From: Bin87 sp965261195
GTDB lineage: Bacteria; Chloroflexota; Dehalococcoidia; Lucifugimonadales; UBA3495
Direction: 5' to 3'
Length of the DNA stretch: 64,000 nt
Assembly (NCBI GenBank): GCA_965261195.1
Contig: OZ253455.1
Coordinates: forward strand, 2,976,001 to 3,040,000
Of the stretch, positions 33,498 to 41,843 are shown one piece after another. The position numbers and the translations under genes were made by a program. The notes beneath the pieces were generated by a model. The model had not been told where the DNA came from. It did not search any database and saw only the letters and a list, made by a program, of their open reading frames with translations. Each line of letters begins with the position of its first letter. Within the stretch, counting starts at the first letter, position 1.

Positions 33498-33797
33498 TCA
33501 ACTCACCGGCGCAATTGGCGCAGCAGTCGCATAAAGTTGCAGGCCGAGCGAGTTGAGGACATACAGCATATCGCTGAAACTGGGTTCGTACTGAAGTGAC
33601 TGGTCTGGGCACTCCCGGCTGAATCCCGTACCGGACGCCACTCCCGATTTTCCGACCGCTTGAGCGATGTCGTCTAGAACAATGGCTATCAAGTCCGGCT
33701 CATTTTCCTCCAAAGCAACATTCAAGTAGCGGATGATGTCATCTTCAGTTTGTAAAGCGTCCAGTGGGATCCACGGAAAAGTCTCGAGTTTGGCCAC
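33498..33797 (-). CDS. orphan addiction-module antidote-like protein
   Basis: 99 residues from GTG 33797. PLDALQTEDDIIRYLNVALE parallels the antidote leader DPLNYLKTDEDFRLYLEACA at 32067; IAIVLDDIAQAVGKSGVASG and FSDMLYVLNSLGLQLYATAA cover the helix-turn-helix, with the recognition region rewritten as SRECPDQSLQYEPSF, so DNA binding may be weakened. No killer gene is adjacent on either side. A solitary, possibly decaying antidote. Confidence 0.65.
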   Translation of the reverse strand: MAKLETFPWIPLDALQTEDDIIRYLNVALEENEPDLIAIVLDDIAQAVGKSGVASGTGFSRECPDQSLQYEPSFSDMLYVLNSLGLQLYATAAPIAPVS

Positions 33798-33827
33798 GAT
33801 TGCGCTCTTGCTTTGTCCTTCTCATTC

Positions 33828-34274
33828 TCACGGCCTCAACCGCACCAAAAAGCTGGCCTCGCCCAGGGGCATTCCGTCGTAGGCGATGGCGGCGACGTGG
33901 CGACCCAGGCGGGTTACCGGGATGCGGAACGGCTTGATCCAGCGCTGGAAGAAAATGCCGTTCTCCCACTCCGTTTGCTGCGGCGGCGGGCTGGAGAGGC
34001 TGGCGCCAGGGGCGCGGATGCTGATTTCCAACGTATGCTCGCCGGGGCTGGCGCCGGCGATGCAGAACACCAGTTGGACATCCACGTCGGCCAGCACCCG
34101 TGGCGCGTCGCCGGTGGGGGGTTCAGCAGGCAGCTCAATGTCCACCAGATCGATAATTCCGATGCAGCTCAGGTCGTCCCCGTCATCCTCCGCCGTATCC
34201 CGGCAAAACAGCGCGTATTTCAGGTACACTCCCGAACGATCATTAGTCAACAGGCGGCTCCCCTCGACCCGCAC
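33828..34274 (-). CDS. hypothetical protein (DUF6941-like?)
   Basis: About 148 residues if the GTG at 34274 is used; the frame is open further upstream but would run into the divergent thioredoxin-like gene, and the extra sequence is not protein-like. Beta-rich: YLKYALFCRDTAEDDGDDLS, IDLVDIELP, VDVQLVFCIAGASPGEHTLE, VTRLGRHVAAIAYDGMPLGE. The combination of an early L-x-YALFCR strand and a P-GEH-x-L-x-I-x-I strand recalls the DUF6941 family (small beta-sandwich of unknown role). Low certainty on both family and start. Confidence 0.5.
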   Translation of the reverse strand: MRVEGSRLLTNDRSGVYLKYALFCRDTAEDDGDDLSCIGIIDLVDIELPAEPPTGDAPRVLADVDVQLVFCIAGASPGEHTLEISIRAPGASLSSPPPQQTEWENGIFFQRWIKPFRIPVTRLGRHVAAIAYDGMPLGEASFLVRLRP

Positions 34275-34370
34275 ACCCGGCGGGTGGTAGTATCCAGTAT
34301 TCAAGGGCGATTTTAGCACTGGCCGGCGGCAAGGGCAAAATGCGGCTGGCCACCAGGATGAGGTGCACCA

Positions 34371-35000
34371 ATGGAATTGACAGCTGAAAAGTTCGCTCAG
34401 GGCATGACGACTGAGCAGTACATCGAATCGATCAAGGTCAACAAGGATCCATTTATTCAGATACACGCCGGCACCGAGATTCCCGCTGCGGTGCTTGACT
34501 ACTTCAATGGCCTGGCGGAACCGGTGCGCCTGGCCGTGTTCACCTCTGACTGGTGCGGCGATGCCATGTCCACCACGCCGGCCGTGCTGCGGCTGGCCGA
34601 TGCCTCAGACAACATCCAGCTTAGCATATTCAACCGCGACGACGAGCTGGAATTGACCAACAGCTTCCTGCCGGAGCACCGGGCCGGCACCGTTCCGGTG
34701 TTCGTGGCGCTCGATGCAGAGATGGGTCAGCTAGCCAGGTTCATCGAGACCGCCCGCTCGCTGGTGCCCGCCATCGACGCCATGGATGCCATGGTTGCCC
34801 AGGCGGCCGCATCGGTCAGCGACGAAGCGGAGGGCCGGAGGGAAGCCCGCGGGCGGCGCACTGCCTACCGGGTCAACAAGGCGAAAGAATGGGGCGCCGT
34901 CATCCTGGGCGAGTTCCAGCAGGTAGTGGCCGACGGCATGGCCCTGCCGGCGGCGGAACGTCCCTCCGAGGGTGGCACTCAATGGCCGCCGCAAGACTGA
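34371..35000 (+). CDS. thioredoxin-like family protein
   Basis: 209 residues. Thioredoxin-fold core VRLAVFTSDWCGDAMSTTPA at about 52-71: the redox site WCGD-A keeps only the first Cys of CxxC, as in the WCGD-type thioredoxin-like family. LSIFNRDDELELTN and HRAGTVPVFVALDAEMGQLA supply the remaining fold, including the cis-Pro (TVP). N-terminal helix and a basic C-terminal helix (EAEGRREARGRRTAYRVNKA) are additions. GAGGTG lies before the ATG. A monothiol redox or binding function is inferred. Confidence 0.78.
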   Translation: MELTAEKFAQGMTTEQYIESIKVNKDPFIQIHAGTEIPAAVLDYFNGLAEPVRLAVFTSDWCGDAMSTTPAVLRLADASDNIQLSIFNRDDELELTNSFLPEHRAGTVPVFVALDAEMGQLARFIETARSLVPAIDAMDAMVAQAAASVSDEAEGRREARGRRTAYRVNKAKEWGAVILGEFQQVVADGMALPAAERPSEGGTQWPPQD

Positions 35001-35061
35001 TCACTCAACTGAACCGGGCACGTACCCATGAACCGATAACGTACCAAACCGGAGGTGCGGG

Positions 35062-35364
35062 ATGCCAGAGGATGAAATTACCATCATCACGATGGACGAT
35101 ATGGTCATCGTGTTCTCGGAAACCGACGCCTTCGGCATCCACCGGGAATCGGTCAGCGTCGAATTGTCCCGTGAAGACCCCGGCAGCGTTCAGGTCAATA
35201 GTCGTGGCATCGTGGAAATTACGTTGCCGGCCAGCACCGAGGTACAAGCCTTCACCACTGAGCTGCGGGTCCAACTGGAAGCCCTGGGCTACCAGTACGA
35301 TCCGAACCGCACCGCCTTCGAAGCGGAAGGCGATGCGGGCGACGAACCGGAAGGGGACGACTGA
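35062..35364 (+). CDS. hypothetical acidic protein
   Basis: 100 residues, pI clearly low: MPEDEITIITMDDMVIVFSE, strands VSVELSREDPGSVQVNSRGI and VEITLPASTEVQAFTTELRV, and a final acidic tail (GDAGDEPEGDD). One small beta-sandwich domain is suggested. GGAGGTGCGGG before the ATG is a good ribosome-binding site. 61 bases after the thioredoxin-like gene, possibly same transcript. No family recognised. Confidence 0.6.
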   Translation: MPEDEITIITMDDMVIVFSETDAFGIHRESVSVELSREDPGSVQVNSRGIVEITLPASTEVQAFTTELRVQLEALGYQYDPNRTAFEAEGDAGDEPEGDD

Positions 35365-35439
35365 CTAACGTAGGCGCCCCTCGAACACCTTTTCCGGCCT
35401 GGATAGGACCCGGAAGAGTAGTCGCTAAAGAGTGGTCGC

Positions 35440-35964
35440 CTAACGTCCGGTTTCCCGCCATTCGAAGGCCAGAGTGGCGTAACGCACGAAGACGGCGCCG
35501 CCGGGCGCAGCCAACGGGCCGTTCATCGCCAGTATCGCGATGGTTACTTCGTCGCCGGCTTTGGGCTCGGTGGAGACCACCACGCGCTGCGGGACGTTGA
35601 AGCCCTGCACGGTGGCCCGTTCGCGGTCGCACTCGCCGTTGATCCAGATTTCGCCATAGTCGTCGATGCAGGATTCGAACAGGCAACGGGCGCCGTCCAG
35701 AGAACGACCGCCGACGGTTTCGGGCAACTTGGCGGTGATGCGGTACCAGATGAAGGACACGCCCTGCCGACGCCACGCGCCCAGGTCGTCGCACACTTCC
35801 CAACCGGAATCGTCAAAGTCGGGCCGGCGGCAAGGAGAACCATCGGCCTCGCTCACGATGCCTTCGTTCGGTTCACCGGGCACGAAGCCGTGGGCGCACC
35901 GCCACTGCCCGCCAATGGCAGACAGGTCGGCGCTGTTTTGCAAATCAAGAGTAGCTCGTGGCAT
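35440..35964 (-). CDS. jelly-roll carbohydrate-binding-like domain protein
   Basis: 174 residues from the ATG at 35964, preceded by GGAGGA. CRRPDFDDSGWEVCDDLGAW, VSFIWYRITAKLPE and LFESCIDDYGEIWINGECDR follow the N-terminal sugar-binding jelly roll of glycoside hydrolase family 2 and similar enzymes (F-DDS-W, WYR, D...E-V-W-x-NG). Here the domain stands alone without a catalytic barrel. It has no signal peptide, so it may act in the cytoplasm or be a broken-off enzyme module. Confidence 0.72.
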   Translation of the reverse strand: MPRATLDLQNSADLSAIGGQWRCAHGFVPGEPNEGIVSEADGSPCRRPDFDDSGWEVCDDLGAWRRQGVSFIWYRITAKLPETVGGRSLDGARCLFESCIDDYGEIWINGECDRERATVQGFNVPQRVVVSTEPKAGDEVTIAILAMNGPLAAPGGAVFVRYATLAFEWRETGR

Positions 35965-35978
35965 AGTTGTTCCTCCGG

Positions 35979-36242
35979 TCATTTCGTCCGGCGCATTTCG
36001 GCCGGAATAAATAAAGTTTCTATGACGTCCTTGAGTTCAGGATGGGCAGCCAACAAGAGGTCAAACCCCGCAGCCCACTGAGCGTACAGTTCCGCACGGC
36101 CCTGGGCGAAGCCCTCCGCGAGACCCTTTGCCCACTCACGCCGCAACTGCTCTTCCTTACGCTCGCGCCACAATTCCTCCTCCTGCCGGGCACGCTGTCG
36201 TTTCTCTTCCTCTTGCCTTTTAATCAGGCTGTAAAGAACCAC
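35979..36242 (-). CDS. small coiled-coil protein
   Basis: 87 residues, strongly charged: LIKRQEEEKRQRARQEEELW and AKGLAEGFAQGRAELYAQWA, then HPELKDVIETLFIPAEMRR. The final motif resembles the end of the next gene upstream (HPELRNTIEPLLIRD), so the two are related by their C-terminal half. The GLAEG-x-AQGRAE pattern is common in the tails of Rpn/transposase-type proteins. Function unknown. Confidence 0.55.
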   Translation of the reverse strand: MVLYSLIKRQEEEKRQRARQEEELWRERKEEQLRREWAKGLAEGFAQGRAELYAQWAAGFDLLLAAHPELKDVIETLFIPAEMRRTK

Positions 36243-36247
36243 GTCTG

Positions 36248-36712
36248 TTAGCCCTCACTGGATTTTCCGTCGCGGATTAGCAAGGGTTCTATAGTGTTCC
36301 TCAGCTCCGGGTGCTCTTCCAGCAGACGACTGACCTTTTCGTTCATCTTGGCTACAGCCTCAGCCCGGCCCTCGGCTCGGCCTGCTTCCAAGCCCTCTGC
36401 ACGACCTTCTTCCTTCATTTTTTTGCCGACAAAATGAGCAATAACCATGATGGTATCGATGACCTCCGTGATTGTTACTACCGTAGCGGTGGATACTCCA
36501 AAAGCCAGTAGCACATCAGGGCCTATCGCCTTGTAAAGCCCTTGGGAGGTTGCGTGACTTATATCGACGATTTCGCGCCAGATTAGCCACCCGGATATGC
36601 CTAGTGTCAACAGGGCATGGGCCGTCAGACCTGCCGCAGCCAGTCGAGCTGGGATGCTATCCAGGGCTATCCTGATGAACCCGGCGCCCCCTGACCCTCT
36701 GACCGGAACCAT
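36248..36712 (-). CDS. membrane protein with coiled-coil tail
   Basis: 154 residues. Hydrophobic spans at about 27-46 (LTAHALLTLGISGWLIW) and 67-91 (VLLAFGVSTATVVTITEVID), then a charged helix EEGRAEGLEAGRAEGRAEAV and the HPELRNTIEPLL tail shared with the gene at 35979. Likely a membrane-anchored oligomer. Six bases separate its stop from the next gene's start, so they are one transcript. No family recognised. Confidence 0.6.
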   Translation of the reverse strand: MVPVRGSGGAGFIRIALDSIPARLAAAGLTAHALLTLGISGWLIWREIVDISHATSQGLYKAIGPDVLLAFGVSTATVVTITEVIDTIMVIAHFVGKKMKEEGRAEGLEAGRAEGRAEAVAKMNEKVSRLLEEHPELRNTIEPLLIRDGKSSEG

Positions 36713-36756
36713 AACCCCTTTTTATCATAGCGACTGCCGATTGCCAACCGCCGGCG

Positions 36757-37404
36757 CTACACCCCGGTTATTCGTATTCCGGAGTGCGCTCGATGTATTC
36801 GGTTGATGTTCACCAGCAGTGGAGTAATCTGCTCCACGTAGCGGGCGTTGTACAGTGCGCCGGCGTCCACCGGGCGCAGGTTGGGAATTTTGCGGGTCAG
36901 GTCCATGACGGTGGTTTTGGCAGCGGCATCGTCAGAGCAAATCACCACGTCCTCGTCCAGCGTAACGCCTGGCTTCAGCAGCTCCTCGGCGGACACGTTC
37001 TGAAAAGCGGCGACGACGCGGGCGCCGGGAGCGGCGGCCTGGGCTTCCTGAGCCGCTGAACCAGCCGCCACGTCTTCAGCGATGGCGCCCACACCCCGTT
37101 CGAATCGCATCGGCGCAATTACCGTTACCAGCGTCTTGCCGGCCAGTGTGTCGCCGACACCCTCGATGGTGGGCGACATCCCGTTGTAGGGCATCGTCAG
37201 AAAGACAACATCGCACTGAGCGGCAGCGTCGGCGTTTACCGCGCCGGAGATACTCGCGTTGGGAGCCAGAGCCAGCAGCTCTTCGGCGGCTTCCTGGGCT
37301 CGACCGGCGTCCCGGGAACCGATAATCACCGATTCGCCGGCCATCGCCAAGCGTAAAGCCAACCCCTTTCCCTCGGGTCCCGTGCCCCCCAAAAATGCCA
37401 GCAT
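36757..37404 (-). CDS. npdG: NADPH-dependent F420 reductase family protein
   Basis: 215 residues. The opening MLAFLGGTGPEGKGLALRLA with IIGSRDAGRAQEAAEEL is the dinucleotide-binding motif of F420H2:NADP oxidoreductases (GGTGPEGxGLALR). VVFLTMPYNGMSPTIEGVGD, VTVIAPMRFERGVG and VVAAFQNVSAEEL follow the family. The enzyme transfers hydride between F420H2 and NADP and would feed F420-dependent enzymes such as the LLM-class protein at 26690. The link to F420 in this organism is inference; F420 biosynthesis genes are not in the window. ATG at 37404. Confidence 0.9.
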   Translation of the reverse strand: MLAFLGGTGPEGKGLALRLAMAGESVIIGSRDAGRAQEAAEELLALAPNASISGAVNADAAAQCDVVFLTMPYNGMSPTIEGVGDTLAGKTLVTVIAPMRFERGVGAIAEDVAAGSAAQEAQAAAPGARVVAAFQNVSAEELLKPGVTLDEDVVICSDDAAAKTTVMDLTRKIPNLRPVDAGALYNARYVEQITPLLVNINRIHRAHSGIRITGV

Positions 37405-37468
37405 CGCGATGTTGCCTCCAGGATGTTTCCTCCAGTTTGTATCAGCGGCGCAAGTATATCATCGCAAC

Positions 37469-37498
37469 TGTCATTGCGAGCGCAGCGCGGCAATCTCG
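37469..37498. repeat. ATTGCGAGCG repeat, single arm
   Basis: TGTCATTGCGAGCGCAGCG-CGGCAATCTCG, one terminal arm of the MITE-like element, in the gap before the VOC gene. The gap 37405-37656 otherwise holds only a CCCTCTCCC copy. Confidence 0.75.
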
Positions 37499-37560
37499 TA
37501 GCCGTGGGAGAGTCACTGCGTTATGTTACAATCAGCCGAACATCATCCCGCAACATCTTG

Positions 37561-37600
37561 CCCCCTCTCCCTTGATTGGAGAGGGCCAGGGTGAGGGTGA
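37561..37600. repeat. CCCTCTCCC repeat, copy 7
   Basis: CCCCCTCTCCC-ttgatt-GGAGAGGG with the CCAGGGTGAGGGTGA tail. Confidence 0.8.
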
Positions 37601-37656
37601 AATTTCTACCAGCAGACATTGGCCCGATACCTGTCAATTCCATAGGAGGAACCATC

Positions 37657-38016
37657 ATGGCTTTCGCACTCAATCACGTTCACCTCAAGACTCCCGACCC
37701 CAAATCCACCGCCGAGTGGTACGTAGCCAACCTGGGCGCCACCGTTACCGCCGAGACCGCGAACGGCGGCTTTCGCTTGGACCTGCACGGCCTGCCCCTG
37801 AACGTCACCGACCATATCTCCACGCAGACGCATCCGCAAAACTACGGCTTCGAGCACATCGCCATCGACACCGATGACATCGAAGGCACCGTCGCCGATC
37901 TCAAAAACGGCGGCGCCACCGTGCTGGAAGAGACCACCGTAGGCGGCGGACGGCGCGTGATGTTCTTCGAAGGTCCCCAGGGCATCATCCTCGAAGTGCT
38001 GGAGATCGTAAGCTAA
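37657..38016 (+). CDS. VOC family protein (glyoxalase/dioxygenase fold)
   Basis: 119 residues from ATG 37657, preceded by AGGAGG. A single vicinal-oxygen-chelate unit: MAFALNHVHLKTPDPKSTAE, WYVANLGATVTAET, HTQ-like THPQNYGFEHIAIDTDDIEG and RRVMFFEGPQGIILEVLEIV. Metal ligands expected are His8, the His of FEHIA, and Glu of LEVLE; all are present. Substrate unknown. It resembles the second VOC protein at 41844 only at fold level. Confidence 0.88.
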   Translation: MAFALNHVHLKTPDPKSTAEWYVANLGATVTAETANGGFRLDLHGLPLNVTDHISTQTHPQNYGFEHIAIDTDDIEGTVADLKNGGATVLEETTVGGGRRVMFFEGPQGIILEVLEIVS

Positions 38017-38031
38017 CCCCGTCATCGCGAT

Positions 38032-38059
38032 GTAGGGGCGAATAATTATTCGTCCCTAC
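38032..38059. repeat. GTAGGGGCGAATAA palindrome
   Basis: A 28-base palindrome with one mismatch, 16 bases after the VOC stop; same family as at 31750. Confidence 0.85.
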
Positions 38060-38165
38060 TCCCTTTTGAGCCTTGTCCATTGAGCCTTGTCCATAACACT
38101 CGGTTTGGTAGGGAATGCTGCCGGTACAATTTCCAGTGTCGATAGAAGGCGCACGGAGCTTCACT

Positions 38166-40076
38166 ATGTTCAAGACCAATCCTGTATCGTTGAAATCTCT
38201 GCTGGATGATGCTGGCAGCGGCAAGATACAGCTGCCAGATTTCCAACGAGGCTGGGTATGGGACGATGACCGGATTCGGGGCTTGTTGGCAAGCATATCG
38301 CGCGGGTTTCCTGTTGGAGCCATAATGACGCTGGAAGCCGGCGGCGAAATCCGTCTTAAAAGCAGAATGATTGAAGGTGCAGAGGGGAATACGGGGAACG
38401 GACCCGACGCTTTTTTGTTGGACGGACAGCAGCGGTTAACTTCCCTATACCAATCGCTGCTGCATGAGGGGCCGGTAGATACGCATGACAACCGGGGGCA
38501 GCGCATCAAACGCTGGTACTACGTGGATATGCTGAAGGCGATGGACCCGAATGTTGACCGGGAAGAAGCGATTATCAGTGTTCCCGAAAACAGGAAGGAA
38601 ACCAGGAATTTCGGACGGGAAATTGTGCTGAACCTTTCCAGTCGGGAACTGGAATACCAGCAGCATATGATGCCGACGGAGCGGTTGCTGGACAGCATGG
38701 ATTGGCTGTTCGGATACAATGATTACTGGCAAACCAGAAATGGCCAGCATCCGTCGGGAAACCTCATCGAGTTTCGTAACGGTTTCAATCAGTCGGTATT
38801 GAGCGCCTTTACCGGATACGACTTGCCAGTCATCAGTTTGGACAAAGAAACCCCTAAAGAGGCAGTCTGTACAGTGTTTGAAAAAGTCAACACCGGCGGT
38901 GTCACTCTCTCCGTGTTTGAACTGGTAACGGCTACCTTTGCTGCGCAAGACGAAAATTTCTCCCTGAGAGATGATTGGGCAGAGAGAAGAGGTCGCCTGC
39001 ACAGTGCTTACGGCGCATTGCAAGGCATCAGTGGTGACCAGTTTTTGCAAGCAGTCGCTCTGATGACCACACAAGAACGGCGTAGAAAGGCCATCGCAGA
39101 AGGCAGACCACAGAATCGAATACCGGCAATCAACTGCCGTAAGAATGACATCCTCAATCTGGAGGTTTCAGACTACCATAAGTGGGCTGACCAAGTGGAA
39201 GCCGGCTTTGTGGCAGCCGCCAAGTTTCTCCATAGCCAATTTGTGTTCACACAGCGAGATGTGCCGTACACTACACAGTTAGTGCCGCTGGCCGCCATCT
39301 ACGTAGAATTGGGAACGGAACTGGAACCTGCTAATGCCAAAGCCCGGCTGGAGCGCTGGTATTGGTCAGGCATCTTTGGAGAGATGTACGGAGGCGCTGT
39401 AGAAACGCAGTATGGCCTTGACTTGGCACAGGTTGCCGAATGGATTCGGAGCGGCACGGAACCGACGCTGGTCAGCGAAGCCAATTTTACCCCGGAGCGG
39501 TTGCTGTCCCTCCGCACTCGCCTCAGTGCAGCGTATAAGGGATTGTATGCACTGCAAATGAAAACCGGAGCAACGGACTGGCGCACCGGAAGTACGCTGA
39601 CGTTAGCCACTTGGCACGATGAGAATATCGACATTCACCACATCTTTCCCCGGCGATGGTGTGAACAGGATGCCAGTCCGAAGATACCGCCGCGCTTGTT
39701 CAACTCCATCATTAACAAGACGCCCATTGACGCCCGCACTAACCAAATAATTGGTGGGCGTGCTCCCTCGGCTTACCTGCCCCGACTGGAGAACGACGAC
39801 AACGTTGACCACCTTAACCAAGTTTTGGGATCGCATTGGATTGATCACAACCTGTTGCGAGGCGACCAATTTGCCGAATTTTTTGTCCAACGGGGCGAGG
39901 CGATGCTGGCGCTGATTGGCAAAGCAATGGGTAAGTCAATGCCGGGAGGTCGGGAAGTTTTCCGGAATGCCCTGACCTCCGCCGGGTTTGTAGAGGAATT
40001 TGACGAGTCAGAGGATGAGCACGACTCGGTAGGCGAGCGAGCCTATGATGACGATGTGGCTGAGGCGGCTGATTAA
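38166..40076 (+). CDS. GmrSD-like DUF262 + DUF1524 (HNH-type) protein
   Basis: 636 residues from ATG 38166, with GGAG upstream; an earlier start at 38115 is unsupported. The N-terminal DUF262 (ParB/sulfiredoxin-like NTPase) domain shows IQLPDFQRGWVWDDDRI near 21-37, FPVGAIMTLE, and DGQQRLTSLY near 86-95. The C-terminal DUF1524 nuclease has ENIDIHHIFPRRWCEQ near 487-502 with NSIINKTPIDARTN. This two-domain order is that of GmrSD/BrxU-type enzymes, which cut glucosylated or otherwise modified phage DNA. It stands alone between a VOC and a PIG-L gene. Its AT-richer codon use suggests transfer. Confidence 0.88.
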   Translation: MFKTNPVSLKSLLDDAGSGKIQLPDFQRGWVWDDDRIRGLLASISRGFPVGAIMTLEAGGEIRLKSRMIEGAEGNTGNGPDAFLLDGQQRLTSLYQSLLHEGPVDTHDNRGQRIKRWYYVDMLKAMDPNVDREEAIISVPENRKETRNFGREIVLNLSSRELEYQQHMMPTERLLDSMDWLFGYNDYWQTRNGQHPSGNLIEFRNGFNQSVLSAFTGYDLPVISLDKETPKEAVCTVFEKVNTGGVTLSVFELVTATFAAQDENFSLRDDWAERRGRLHSAYGALQGISGDQFLQAVALMTTQERRRKAIAEGRPQNRIPAINCRKNDILNLEVSDYHKWADQVEAGFVAAAKFLHSQFVFTQRDVPYTTQLVPLAAIYVELGTELEPANAKARLERWYWSGIFGEMYGGAVETQYGLDLAQVAEWIRSGTEPTLVSEANFTPERLLSLRTRLSAAYKGLYALQMKTGATDWRTGSTLTLATWHDENIDIHHIFPRRWCEQDASPKIPPRLFNSIINKTPIDARTNQIIGGRAPSAYLPRLENDDNVDHLNQVLGSHWIDHNLLRGDQFAEFFVQRGEAMLALIGKAMGKSMPGGREVFRNALTSAGFVEEFDESEDEHDSVGERAYDDDVAEAAD

Positions 40077-40120
40077 CGTCTTGGCCCCAGAACGTACCCT
40101 TCACTTTTAGAGAGTTAACC

Positions 40121-40972
40121 ATGACCGAGCACCGTATGCTGGCCGTACTGGCCCACCCTGATGATGAAGCGTTTCCCATGGGCGGCGCCATTGCGATGCA
40201 CACGGCCCGTGGTGTAAAAACGCGGCTCATCACGGCCACTTCCGGTGAGTTGGGCGAGATTCGGCAACCCGGTTCGGCCACCCGATCAACCATCGGCGAA
40301 GTGCGCCGCGCCGAGCTGGAGCGGGCCATCGTCGAACTGGGCATCGAGTCTCACGCTGTGCTCGGTTATCGCGATTCGGGCATGGCGGGTTGGGACGACA
40401 ACCACCATCCCAAGGCTTTCGTGCAAGCCAGCGAGCATGAAGTGGTGGCCCGCCTGGTATTCGAAATCCGACGTTTCAAGCCGCAGGTGATACTTACCTT
40501 CGAGCCCGGCGGACTCTACGGCCACCCGGATCACATTGCCATTTGCAACCACGCTACTGAAGCGTTTCGCCTGGCGGCCGACCCCGACGCTTTTCCGCAC
40601 CACATGGCGATCGGTATCCAGCCTCACCAGACTGACCGCCTGTTTTACAGTGGCCGCCCCAAGGGATTTCGGACGCGCATGGCGCAGACGCTCCGCGCGG
40701 CCGGCGTCGATTTCCCGTTGCCGTCGCCCGATCGCGTTGACGACGGATGCGACCCGGCAGACATTCACTTGACCCTGGATGTGTCGGATGGACTGGACGC
40801 CAAGCTGGCCTGCATCAAACGGCACTTCACCCAGCTGCAACCCGACTGGCCCTACGAGCGCGTACCCCGTGAAGTCGCGGCGGCCACCATGGGGATCGAG
40901 CATTACATCCGCGCTTGGCCCGAGGTGGCGCCCGGCGAAACCGTTCCTAACGACTTTTTTGCCGGCCTCTGA
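40121..40972 (+). CDS. PIG-L family deacetylase
   Basis: 283 residues. Metal/catalytic motif AVLAHPDDEAFPMGGAI at 9-25 (HPDDE), second motif ESHAVLGYRDSGMAGWD, and the His ligand in EPGGLYGHPDHIAICNHATE near 128-147. Members deacetylate GlcNAc-type conjugates (GlcNAc-PI, mycothiol and bacillithiol precursors, or antibiotics) with zinc. The size fits the mycothiol/LmbE group. GAGAG before the ATG. No thiol-biosynthesis partner is nearby, so the substrate is open. Confidence 0.9.
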   Translation: MTEHRMLAVLAHPDDEAFPMGGAIAMHTARGVKTRLITATSGELGEIRQPGSATRSTIGEVRRAELERAIVELGIESHAVLGYRDSGMAGWDDNHHPKAFVQASEHEVVARLVFEIRRFKPQVILTFEPGGLYGHPDHIAICNHATEAFRLAADPDAFPHHMAIGIQPHQTDRLFYSGRPKGFRTRMAQTLRAAGVDFPLPSPDRVDDGCDPADIHLTLDVSDGLDAKLACIKRHFTQLQPDWPYERVPREVAAATMGIEHYIRAWPEVAPGETVPNDFFAGL

Positions 40973-40980
40973 ACCCACCG

Positions 40981-41010
40981 CCTGTCATTCCGGCTTGCGC
41001 CGAAATCCAG
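40981..41010. repeat. GTCATTCCGG-type intergenic repeat
   Basis: CTGTCATTCCGGCTTGCGCC-GAAATCCAG, a short repeat class related to the one at 42275. Confidence 0.5.
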
Positions 41011-41031
41011 TACCGCCGGCCTTGTTCCGGT

Positions 41032-41712
41032 TTACTGCGGCATCACCTCGCTAACCCGTAGTTTAATCTCCGGAAAAGCCAGGGGCGTAAGAATATCGCC
41101 GACCCCAAATGCCCGCATCCGTGTGTACCCTCCCGCCAACGGCTCGTCATAAACCTCCACACCGCGAGCGTTGACGTCAAATAGCCACACCTCAGGAATA
41201 CCGTACATAGCATACATCGGCACCTTGTGGCGACGGTCAAACCCAATGGTGGAATCGGCCACCTCAATCAGCAGTAGCACATCCTCCGGTCTTGGGTGCG
41301 CTGACGCATAACCGTCGCTGCTCCGGCGCAACACCGCAATATCCGGTTCTGGCTCATTACCACTAGTTAACCGTATCGGGTTCTGGACTCTTATGGTTAC
41401 GCGTCGTCCCAACGCCTCGAAAAGTGATTCAGTAAGCTGCGTGACACAGAAAGCGTGTCGGCTGCCAATAGGAGCCATTGTAATTATCTCTCCCGCCAGT
41501 AACTCAACCCGCTCATCCGGCGCCAGAATGCCGGCCTCGGCCATCGCGTAGTATTCATCCACGTTGAACCGGCGAACCGCCGGGGGATGCTTCGTGTAGA
41601 TAACACCGTCCAGCAACTCAACCCGCTCATCCGGCCCCAGAATGCCCGCCTCGGCCATCGCGTAATACTCATCCACGCTGAATCGGCGGCGTCCAATGGT
41701 CTGTATTGCCAT
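41032..41712 (-). CDS. Uma2 family protein with duplicated N-terminal segment
   Basis: 226 residues from the ATG at 41712. Residues 9-38 (RRFSVDEYYAMAEAGILG, PDERVELLDGVI) are repeated at 47-76 (RRFNVDEYYAMAEAGILA, PDERVELLAGEI), an offset of 38 codons. The Uma2 core follows: EPEPDIAVLRRSSDGY, VLLLIEVADSTIGFDRRHKV, MYGIPEVWLFDVN. The usual protein has only one such leader, which normally sits on the fold's edge; the duplicate may be inert or may alter oligomerisation. Predicted PD-(D/E)XK nuclease; active-site D/E/K are present. Confidence 0.85.
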   Translation of the reverse strand: MAIQTIGRRRFSVDEYYAMAEAGILGPDERVELLDGVIYTKHPPAVRRFNVDEYYAMAEAGILAPDERVELLAGEIITMAPIGSRHAFCVTQLTESLFEALGRRVTIRVQNPIRLTSGNEPEPDIAVLRRSSDGYASAHPRPEDVLLLIEVADSTIGFDRRHKVPMYAMYGIPEVWLFDVNARGVEVYDEPLAGGYTRMRAFGVGDILTPLAFPEIKLRVSEVMPQ

Positions 41713-41790
41713 AATTATCCTCGCTACCGGCTTGCCCACAGTGCGGCGTTGCGCCGAATTATAGCATCGGACAGTAGGGTGAATAAAAAA

Positions 41791-41829
41791 ACCCCTCTCC
41801 CGCCGGAAGAGGGGTTGGGGTGAGGGGAG
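41791..41829. repeat. CCCTCTCCC repeat, copy 8
   Basis: ACCCCTCTCCC-gccgg-AAGAGGGGT followed by TGGGGTGAGGGGAGA, between two minus-strand genes. Confidence 0.8.
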
Positions 41830-41843
41830 ACCCTCGCAATCGA

